Shown: one piece after another, positions 43,801-51,718 of the stretch
Layout: each line of letters starts with the position of its first letter
How positions within the stretch are numbered: the stretch's first letter is position 1
Assembly: GCF_902459465.1 (NCBI RefSeq)
Contig: NC_047062.1
Span: 30,436,673-30,500,672 of the forward strand
Source of the DNA: Asterias rubens
Taxonomy: Eukaryota; Echinodermata; Asteroidea; Forcipulatida; Asteriidae
Length of the DNA: 64,000 nucleotides
Direction of reading: 5' to 3'
Notes under the pieces: generated by a model
The model's database searches: none
What the model was told of the DNA's origin: nothing
The model's input: only the letters and a program-made list of their open reading frames with translations
Position numbers and translations under genes: made by a program

Positions 43801-46800
43801 AAGTAGGGACGGTCCCTAGAACATAGGGACAGTTGGAAGGTATGGAATCTCAGGCCTGTATGCAAGGGCAAGGGTACCAAGGCATTTCCTCCAAGGTAAA
43901 GAGCACCCTCTGAGAAAATTGTAAACTTCGACTGGATCATTTCAAGGGCATCAAGGCAATGACCAGGGGGCATGGAGGCAATCCATCATTGCCTCCGTGA
44001 AGTATCAGGCATGAAATCTAACCTTGTCTTGGCAACTTCTCGTTTCTCCAGACGATTGAAGATCTCCTGTTCTCTCTCCATCTCGGTCATCTGAGCGAGC
44101 CGCGCCTTGTCCTCATCGTCACCCATCAGGTTCTCATCGTACCCATCCTTGAATTGCGGCTCATCGTCTGAGATGTCCGACACCCCGGAGGCCGAGAGGG
44201 ACTCGCTGCTGTCCGAATCGGAAACCTCACCTGGGAATGGTGCCGATATAAGTACACATTAGGAAATAAGTCTTGACCACATTTCCACAAATTGACAAAC
44301 TGTAAAGGTATTACACACAGGGATGTGGTAGGCTGGTGAAAAAAAGTCCACTGAACTCTGAGCGCAAAGCGCGAAAGCATGCGAGCTCGAAAAACTTGTG
44401 AGCATGAGGCCCAGTTATTAACATTTATCGTGTACTGAAGAGAAAGATGTACATTCTATCAAAAAATAGCATTACTCCTTTGTTTGTTTAAAACACTGTC
44501 CTTAGCAACCAAAATCAACTGCTGCGTTGTTAGGTTTTGAGAAACTGTGGGGACCCAGTTCAACAAAGAAAACGCTTTGAGACTTTTATTTCACCGTGTT
44601 TAAGTCCCCACAGCTCTGTGTTTGCTAGAACACTTCTACATTTACCCAATCCAGAGTAAAGGCGTGGTCACACTGCAGCGATAATGAAAATTATTTTAAC
44701 AATGCAAAGAGAATGCATTCTATTGGCTGAAATTGCTCAGCGCTGAATACGAGCACGCTTTTTCAACCAATTGAGGGCGTGCCCTGTAAACACTCTTGTT
44801 TTTGTTCTCGTTATCGAGGCCTGTGTGACCGGGCTAAACACGTGTACTTACATGACTGAAAAGAAAGGTGTACATTGTAATAGAAAAAATGTGTTGTTTG
44901 TTTGTACCTTCCTCCAGTGACGATTTATCAGAGTCGCTGTTCAGGGCAGAATCTTCTGAGTGGGCTTTTGAAACTCGCCTTTGAGTGACTTTCTTTTTTA
45001 CCCGTCGTTTCTTTTTGTTACCGCCGACCATCCACTAAAAAGACAGAGATTCAAATCAATGGCAGGCAAAGGCAGTGCAATGTATTCCACCTTTCTAAGA
45101 TAGGTAATAAATTTAAATAATTTAGTCGAAACTCATTTTTTACCCTTTCAGGTCGAAGTTTTTTTGACATAAAAAACCCCTAGAGCACACTTTCTTCTCA
45201 AAACTCTCAAATGTAAAGCACACATTCTAACGCAACAGGAAGCTTTTCATTTTAGAGCTTAAAGTACCTAAAATCTTCTTACTTATTGAAGGCTTTCACA
45301 GCTAGCGCAGAAATTTTGCCCCAGTTAACCTGTGTGGTCTCTTGATCCACGTCTGTATGTATCGTTTTTGAAAGGGCAATTAGGGCACCAGAGCATTTTC
45401 TCCTTGGTAAAGGGCACCCTTTGAGGACTTTGTAAATTTCTACTGTCTGTGTTTCAAGGGCACCAAGGCAATAAACCTTTATTATGGTGAAGCCATCTTG
45501 AAATTTTCCCATTGATATCAGTGTAACAATTCCGAGGCTGGAAGATCAAAATAGTCTGGTTCCTATTTACATAATGATTATTAGCATTCATTATTGTTGT
45601 TCGATACAATACTACTACAAGGAGCGTGACCAAGATGGAGGCAGGATGATAAAGGTCTATGACCAAGGGGCAAGGAGGCAATCGCCTTTGTTGCCTCTGT
45701 GAATATCAGGCCTATGGATCATTACCTCATCGTCACTCTCAGACGTCTCTGATTCAGAGTCATTCTTTTGTGGGGTCTGTGTTGGAGGAGGTGGGGAGTC
45801 CGTGGGACTGGCATCAGCATGATCAGGCTCTGTTCGCTTCCTCTTGGCTAAGGAAAGAAGCTCCTGCAAACAATTTGGATCATACATACGTAATAATAAT
45901 AATAATAAAATTTATATTGCGCCCCTTACATACAAAATGATCAGAGGCGCAGAACACTTGTTAAAAAGCACAGAGTGGAAGAAAAAGACAAAGAAAAAAG
46001 ACTGGTCACCAGGCCAGTGCCCAAACAAAAGTATGGGGATACGTAGATAAGACGTAGATAAAACAAAACACGTAGAAAAAACACAGATCTTTATTTGACT
46101 TTTCGTGAAGTAAATGCTACCTCAATTGTTGAACTTTAGTCTTTTTGTTAGTTACTTAGTGTTCTACTTTTTTTGTACTGTGCACTACTGTTTGTCTTTC
46201 TATTTCATGACATTATTAGGCCTAAATGTTATTTGATGAGCAAAATTTAAAGGAACCCTAATTTGGGCCCCCCCCCCCCCCCCGAAAAAGAAGTTGAATG
46301 AAGGGAAACACTCCATATCCATAAATATTATTATTATTATTATTACTTATGGATTATTAAAAACATTCAAATTAGTTGCCATAGGCCAAATTACATTGAA
46401 TGATAATACTACCTTTTCACTAATTTTTGTACAAAGAAAATTCTACACTGTATTAATTTCATAACGAATGAAAAAGTGTTGGCAGCCAGCTAGCAGGATA
46501 CAGAAACTTTTCTGAATGATGTTTTTCATCGTGGCAAATTTTATAAAATAATAATGATAACGGAATGATAGATAGAATGGAATGATGGTAGGTTTGGACT
46601 TTAGGCTTTAGTTTAGCACTATTTAAATTTTATTTTAAAATATTGAATTTCATATTTTATTTTAATTATTACTATTATTAATGATACAAAATATAATATT
46701 GTTTAATAATGTGATTAATTTTTTAAAATATTGAATTTCATATTTTATTTTAATTATTATTATTAATTATACAAAATATAATATATTATTGTTTAATCAT

Positions 46801-47127
46801 GTGATTAATTATTATATAATTATTGTTATTAATTATTATATATCAGATATGTAATCGTCAGATGGTGATCGGGCATTTTGCATGATGCACAAAATTTTTG
46901 ATGGGAAGTACAGTACATTTTGTATAACATTTTCTTTGACGTCTCACTGTACGTATTCATTCCCCGCGCGTTCAATCCAAATGCAAATGGGATGCAACAA
47001 TCAAGTACTAAACGCAACGGCGCATAATCATTCTAAAATCTATGCCTACCTCTTCCAAATCAGACCCACTGTCACCACTAGAGCTGTCTGAATCAATGAT
47101 AGCACGACTCTTCTTTCGTTTAGACAT
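34804..47127 (-). CDS. RTF1: RNA polymerase-associated protein RTF1
   Basis: Paf1-complex subunit; its HMD drives H2B ubiquitylation and its Plus3 domain binds phosphorylated SPT5. Complete: 17 exons in transcript order 47050-47127, 45726-45863, 44908-45034, 44023-44230, 43269-43507, 42804-42954, 42111-42194, 41602-41692, 40843-40925, 40401-40488, 39991-40098, 39330-39407, 38849-38970, 37832-37967, 36910-37002, 36102-36228, 34804-34913 (TGA 34804-34806). All phases join to 686 residues (human 710). Acidic/serine-rich N-terminus ([20 protein letters not shown]); HMD around 130-200 ([30 protein letters not shown]); Plus3 about 323-455 ([54 protein letters not shown]); coiled, charged region after it; DPFTRRQC; C-terminus [16 protein letters not shown]. 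Confidence 0.97.
35036..35960. repeat. Tandem repeat split by a retrotransposon 3' end
   Basis: Four to five units (112-155 bp) with GTGGTTTTGAATGATAGATA, CCAGCCTGCAGTATGATA and AGTCAACCCTCCTACTGTCT. At about 35560 the array is interrupted by a roughly 310-base insert ending ACTGAACTGAACTGAACTA, after which the unit resumes (TGCTAGCCTGCAGTTTAATA). In RTF1 intron 16. Confidence 0.8.
35565..35879 (+). mobile_element. Non-LTR retrotransposon 3' end
   Basis: T-rich low-complexity 3' UTR type sequence, GGAATTGGAAATAAATGTTG, then the short tandem tail TACTGAACTGAACTGAAC. Such short-repeat tails, rather than poly(A), are seen in CR1/L2-like elements. No RT domain is left. Confidence 0.6.
36281..36425 (+). 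mobile_element. tRNA-Leu-like SINE, 5' half
   Basis: CGTGTCGTGGCCGAGCGAAT, GACTCGAGCCCTGGCG, GTGTGGATTCGAGTCCCCAG, with a duplicated AAGCAAGATACTT / CTTGTGTCCTTAAGCAAGAC tail. Confidence 0.75.
36555..36632. repeat. 35-41 bp tandem duplication
   Basis: AAAACTACAATTTCAGACTC...ATATGGAGCAA occurs twice in tandem. Confidence 0.8.
36799..36882. repeat. Poly-A and poly-C tracts
   Basis: A-rich run near 36805-36825 and a run of about 20 C ending near 36882, 28 bases from an RTF1 exon. The C run could form an i-motif (G-quadruplex on the other strand). A similar C run is at 46268-46283. Confidence 0.85.
37231..37386. mobile_element. MITE family D
   Basis: Inverted ends AGCCCATTTCACACAACGTTAGG / GAGTTTGGTGAAAT with repeated TCCTAACT / AGTTAGGA words inside. 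Other copies: 39687-39825, 53271-53432, 62952-63123. Confidence 0.8.
37430..37585. mobile_element. Repeat family I, near complete
   Basis: Starts CAGGCCCGATACTTCACACG, ends AAAGCATACAGGCCTGAC, with GGCAACAAAGGCGATTGCCT and CCTTGGTGCCCTTGAAATGC inside. The two ends share an inverted CAGGCC. Confidence 0.75.
38002..38386. mobile_element. MITE family A, full length
   Basis: Starts TTAAAGGCACTGGACACTAT, ends GGTGTCCAGTGCCTTAA; core palindrome AGGCCTCAGAATTAGATTTTGAGGTC-like. In RTF1 intron 13. Confidence 0.88.
38434..38560 (+). mobile_element. tRNA-Leu-like SINE, degraded
   Basis: GGAGGCCGAGTGGTCTAGCG, GGAACTCAAGTTCTGG and GATTGGGTTCAGATAACTG; B box mutated. Confidence 0.6.
39190..39277. mobile_element. 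MITE family A right-end fragment
   Basis: ACAGGTTTATTATTTTGTGC, TACACCAAGTGAGAAGACTG and GGTGTCAAGTGTCTTTAA. Confidence 0.75.
39687..39825. mobile_element. MITE family D, palindromic copy
   Basis: Starts GGGGTGGATTTCACAAAGAG and ends TATGTGAAATCGACCCCC; CTAGTCTTTATCTCGAGTTA and AAGGACTAGTCTTAAG inside. Within RTF1 intron 11. Confidence 0.8.
40118..40280. mobile_element. MITE family A fragment, reversed
   Basis: CGTTACTTCAGAGGGAGCCG, ACTATCAACAGCTCCCCATT, AATAGTGTCCACTGCCTTTAA. It begins about 20 bases from the acceptor of an RTF1 exon (40098). Confidence 0.8.
40998..41215 (+). mobile_element. tRNA-Leu-like SINE, partial
   Basis: CAGACTCAAGCTCCAGTGTT, GTGTGGGTTCGAGTCCTGGT, GACACTTGTGTCCCCGAGAA, then a tail about GTTATGTAATGCC. 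A-box part eroded. Confidence 0.7.
41225..41400. repeat. Repeat shared by two RTF1 introns
   Basis: ATTTCAAATGATTGGTCAAC TCA followed by GGAAATGTTACC and GGAGGGTTAA also occurs at 35985-36040 in another RTF1 intron, attached there to the 112-155 bp repeat. Confidence 0.65.
42245..42490. mobile_element. MITE family A, diverged
   Basis: AAGGCACTGGACACAATTGG, TTACTTGGTACCATCAATGG, GACCTCAGCTGAGGTCTCAA, TTCTCTCGCAAGATCGACGA; right terminal repeat missing. Confidence 0.75.
42973..43255. repeat. Collapsed family A MITE plus antisense tandem repeat
   Basis: 42973-43030 is a family A element reduced to its two ends (TTAAAGACACTGGACACTAT followed directly by GTTAAAGACCAGTATTCTC). 43030-43255 holds two antisense units of the 35036 repeat (GTAGGAGGGTT, GCATAGTACATTGTACATCT, CATTCAAGACCATAGTGGAT). 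Confidence 0.7.
43853..44011. mobile_element. Repeat family I ending next to an RTF1 splice donor
   Basis: AGGCCTGTATGCAAGGGCAA at the left, CCGTGAAGTATCAGGC at the right. The right end is about 10 bases from the donor at 44021-44022 of RTF1 exon 44023-44230. Confidence 0.75.
44660..44834. mobile_element. MITE family C (TAA target)
   Basis: Starts AGGCGTGGTCACACTGCAGC, ends GGCCTGTGTGACCGGGC, with TAA on both sides (44657-44659, 44835-44837). TAA/TTA duplication and GGCC-type ends fit a PIF/Harbinger-type MITE. Second copy at 48980-49150. Confidence 0.85.
45354..45715. repeat. Repeat family I, two fragments
   Basis: GAAAGGGCAATTAGGGCACC ... TTTCAAGGGCACCAAGGCAA (45365-45475) and GGGGCAAGGAGGCAATCGCC TTTGTTGCCTC (45666-45715), separated by other sequence. 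Confidence 0.65.
45890..47040. other. AT-rich RTF1 intron 1
   Basis: Contains an (ATA)n plus TTTATATTGCGCCCC segment (45893-45960), a C run (46268-46283), an ATT microsatellite (46327-46345) and a two-copy AT-rich tandem repeat of about 88 bp (46633-46810, TATTGAATTTCATATTTTAT). No coding exon seen. Confidence 0.7.
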
Positions 47128-47713
47128 GATTTCGTTGGTATGATTTCACAAAATGTCCTAACAAAGTTACACTAAAAACCACATCGAAGTTTACACACAC
47201 TGCAGATGCGCGGCGGATATATGCATTGGGGTCAAATAGGGTCAAACAGTCATGGTTAAGGCCGTGTCCGAAACGGCGACTTCGGCTACAGCTACATGTA
47301 CGGCTAGATCGCGCGCGTCTGCCTATTCTTCAACACTGGTAGACGCGCTGATCTAGACGTAGCTGTAGCCGAAGTCGCCGTTTCGGACACGGCCTAATTT
47401 TCAACTCTGACCTTTCAATCCAGACTCAGCCAACACTTCGTCTTAACAAACTATACGATTTGAAACAAACAAAATATTTTTAATGTTTTTTGTGCGTACA
47501 AATAATTGAAAATATACAAAAAATATTTAAATGACTTTTGTGAAGTATACAGTCTAAAACCTTATATTTTTACACAATTCTTATTTTAAGTTTTTTTTAA
47601 ACCATACGGGTTTTTTCTGCTGAGAAATAGCGCCCTCTATGAATAAGTTATTACACGTCGACCGCCGTCGTCGGCTGAATTTTGTCTGAATAATATCAAA
47701 TTTATTTAGAAAA
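47128..47713. promoter_or_regulatory. RTF1/SCYL1 head-to-head promoter interval
   Basis: 586 bases separate the two start codons, which point away from each other, so the interval should hold both 5' UTRs and a shared or back-to-back promoter. No TATA box is convincing. AGCGCCCTCT is at 47629-47638, 76 bases before the SCYL1 ATG. A MITE occupies 47260-47394. Confidence 0.7.
47260..47394. mobile_element. 135-bp palindromic MITE, TAA target
   Basis: Terminal inverted repeats match over the first 36 bases (GGCCGTGTCCGAAACGGCGA CTTCGGC...) and then continue imperfectly; TAA lies on both sides (47257-47259, 47395-47397). Centre CTGCCTATTCTTCAACACTGG is shared with the diverged copy at 56752-56870. 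PIF/Harbinger-type by target and ends. Confidence 0.92.
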
Positions 47714-50700
47714 ATGTGGCTCTTTTCAAGAGATCCCACAAGTAGCTTTCCCTATGAGATTGGCGAAAAGGTTGAAGGTCTAGAAGAAAAGTCTGTTTGG
47801 AATCTGCACAACGGAAAGAAAAAGGTGAGCCAACTTTTTGACCCACAAAAAAATAATGAAATGAACAAAAAAAATAAAAAATAAACTTTTTGTTTACCCT
47901 ACCACCACTTTTTGTCTTGGTCACAAATTTTTACAAAAAGGAAAGGAATATCTTATGACTCTTATGATGTAGATTGTAGGTAAAAGAATGAACAACCTGT
48001 TGCGAGGCAGGATATGGAAACTTTTCCAGTGGATGTGTTGACAACAATCCATTGAATTGATTTAAGAGGGCGCTGTGGGTCATTTTGATTTGTTGGTGTA
48101 TTGCAAATACTTGGTAAGCGTTATGCGTGGAATGAGGTGCATGCTAGTCTAGCTAGCAATGAAAATTGATTGATCGCTAGCTAGGAATAGGATGCACCTC
48201 ATTCAACAGTAGCATTTGCGTGTTTGTACCTCATTCAATAGTTAAATAGCATTTGTGTGTTTGCAAAAAAAGGTGTAAATTGTTAATGTGAAAGTTATTG
48301 GCAAGTATTGGGATGATGACCTACGGATGTCCAGAGAGAAGAAGTACGTTAGTGTAATTTTTGTACGCGTTTATTTTTTGCAATTTTCAAATCGTCACAT
48401 CTGGACACAGTCATCAATTGGTATAGCCCTGTCATGTGTCAGAGTAATTCCACAAATATAAGGAATAGAATGAAGTACGTTGGAGTAGTGTAGTACTCAA
48501 GGATTTTTCTAAGTGGTTGAAGTTTGCAATAAAAGTAGTACGCATTTTGCGACCTTTGAAAACTTTGCGTTTTAGACATGTATCGAAGGTGGGGGGTAAT
48601 GGCGACTGTGATGAGACCGACGTTTAAAGAGAGCCATTAACAGCTCAACAAGATGTGCGAGAGTAGAGTAGAGGAAGTTCACTCACACAGGAGGGCGCTT
48701 TTTAAAAAGTCTGTTATAGCAAACTTTTACAAAGTCACCCCTCAAACACAAAAAAAAATTATTTATTTTTTAAACATTTTGTGATTTTTATTAAAGGCAG
48801 ATGGGCAGCCAGTGTCTGTGTTCGTCTTCAATGCAAAAGGGTGCTCGAGTGAAGTATTGGAACGGGCCAAGACGGCACACAAACGACTGAAGACATTAAG
48901 ACATCCAAACTTCCTTCTGTACCTTGATGGCTTAGAGGCAAGTTCCATTTCCCTCCTTATTAAAGGCACTGGACACTAAAGGCCGAGTCACACTGCAGCG
49001 ATACCAAAAACGATAACGATCACGATGCAAAGAGAACAAATTCTATTGGTTGAATTGCTCCGCGCAGAATACGCCCACACTTTTTCAACCAATCAAGGGC
49101 GTTAATTTTTAATGTTTTCGTTCTCGTATCGGGCCTGTGTGACCGGGCCATAATGGTAGTTATTAATTGTTAGTAAAAGACTTACTTGGTAATGACCATT
49201 GGGGAGCTGTTGATAGGCATAATATAAAACATTGTGAGAAACAGCTCCCTCTGAAGTGATAGTTTTTGAGAAATTTCTCACTCAAATTTTAAAAGACTTC
49301 AGGTCTGAAGCCTTTTTGAGGCATCTGAAAAATGGTGTTTTTTCTTTCATTGTTCTCTTGCATTTGATGACCAAGGCTCTCAAAATTGTCACAGAGTTAT
49401 TTGTGCATGTTGAGATACACCAAGTGAGAATACTGGTCTTGTATGGGCCTGGCTGGTAGAGCAGAATGCACTCTTTCCAATTGTTTTATGAAGCAATAAT
49501 GGTTAGGAGCCTTGGTCAAGGGAACAAATGTTGTGACCAGGATTCGAACCCACACTCTAAAGCTACCAACACCAGCGCTTGGGTCCGATGAACTAGACAG
49601 TTTGGCCACGACACGAAAGTGATAATGTTCCTTTTTCTTCTGTTGTGTTAATAGTTCATGTGCCCATTTATTTCCAGACAGACAGTGTCATCTACGCAGT
49701 AACAGAACAAGTAACTCCTCTACAGACGTACTTAACCAGCTCATCACCGAATGATCTGGGGATCTCCTGGGGCCTGCATCAAGTTGTGGTGAGTGTTTCA
49801 ACAAACCTAGTGTCTAGTTTGCAAGACACTGCTCCAGAATTGCCAAGGTTGTGGGTCCGTATCCCACCCGAGATATGTATTCTTGTGAGGGGTTGGCAAT
49901 TTTGTGTAATTTTGTGCAACACACACAAGCGTGTAACGTCTGCAACTGTAGAACTACTATTGTCCCTCTTGTGTTTATACTCTTAACTGTTTTTGTTGTT
50001 GCAACAGCCCCCTTTGGTTTTGTACACCTTTATGTGGACCTTTCCCCAACTGTGGACCCTATGGACCTCTTTTGTTGTACATATCGGTCCTTTGGTCTGA
50101 ATGTGTATACCTAATCACACATAAGAGGATTAAAATGTTTGTAAAACATCTTTCGACTTAAAGAAAGGACTGAGTTTCCTCCACAACGACTGCAAACTCA
50201 AACACAACAACGTCAACATGAGCTCAGTGTTTGTCAGCAAGGCCGGGGAGTGGAAGGTTGGGGGTGCGGCTTACGTCGGTCCGGCAGAGGGGGACGGGAG
50301 TGAGCCGCCCAACAAAGGAATGCAGTCTCTTGAGAAGTACAACCCCCCGGAAATGACTGATGCACGGACCAGGAAGAAAACGCACACATGGTGAGGAGGT
50401 TTATGTCGTACAGTCATTGAATAAAATTGTGATTTTAGGGGTTGAACAAAGAATTGACTAGAGTGGGATTCGAACCAATGACCTCCGGATTAACGTGCCG
50501 GCACTCTACCAACTGAGCTATCTAGCCCTATATTGGCGGTGTCCCTATTTTGTCAATATCTTTGTTCGGGGGTGCCAGTCAGAAGCCATACAACCGTTAA
50601 CTGCTGTGTAGCCAGGGATCACACCCAAATTACGATACAACCTGGGAAGCGGCAGCCAGGGGATCACCTTAAAGGGAAGCGACATTTTGTTTCAGATATC

Positions 50701-51678
50701 AATATAAACCACAAGGGAAACTGACTGGGTAAAATTGAAATGATTTTTGGGGTTGAACTAAGAATTGACTAGAGTGGGATTCGAACCAACGACCTCCGGA
50801 ATCGGGAGGTCATGGGTGAATAAAATTGATGAATAAAATTGTCATAGTTATCAATGGGGCTTTGGGGGGCAGAAGACTGATCGGCGATGAGAAAGAAAAA
50901 GAAAAATTTCCATCGTCACTGACCTAGATCACTACTCCCTGGGCCGAAGGTAGAAAATCGTCAGGTAGCTTATAGAGGATCGTTATTAACTTAACTACCG
51001 TGGGGTGAGTTCTTATTTGGTCTCAACGTTTCGACTACATAGCTTGTTCTAGTCATCGACAGGAGATTGTGTATTGTATGGAATGTATTTACTGTATGAC
51101 CAAGTCATATGGTGAACGTAGCTTTTGCTCACACTGCCTCAACTTTATTGAACAATCTCCCAGAACATTAAAAAAAATATTGATTCCATTGTGAAGTTTA
51201 AAGTTGCTCTAAAGAAGCACTTATTTAACATTTAATTATGCATTTTTAGTTGATACCCTGTACATCTTGTATTTGTATTCTGTTTTTTCTCTAGAGTGCA
51301 TAGGGACATGTTTAATCACTATGTGTTATGCGCTATTGGGGTGTCATGGCCGAGCGGATTAGAGGACCGAACTCAAGCTCTGGTATTTCTGATCAGCAGA
51401 GTGGGGGTTCGAATCCCAGTCGTGACACTTGTCCTTGAGCAAGACACTAAACCATAAGCTTCTCTCCACCCAGGGGTAAATGGGTACCTGTCAGGGCAGA
51501 GTTGTTTCTTGTGATTGATTAGCTTAGTGCGCTACATATTTGTCGGCACAGGCTGTATACTCCCCAAGGAGTTGAGATGGTTTAAGGAATGATTTAAGGC
51601 CCAGTGACCAGGAGTAATAATGTTGAAGCGCCATCATCGTCACTAAGTGACACACCTGAGTGCTATATAAGAAGCCAC

Positions 51679-51718
<40 letters not shown>

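Noticed and set aside
49645..50114. Open frames running past SCYL1 exon 3
   Set aside because: Read-through of the GTGAGT donor at 49789 into intron; similarity ends exactly at the donor.
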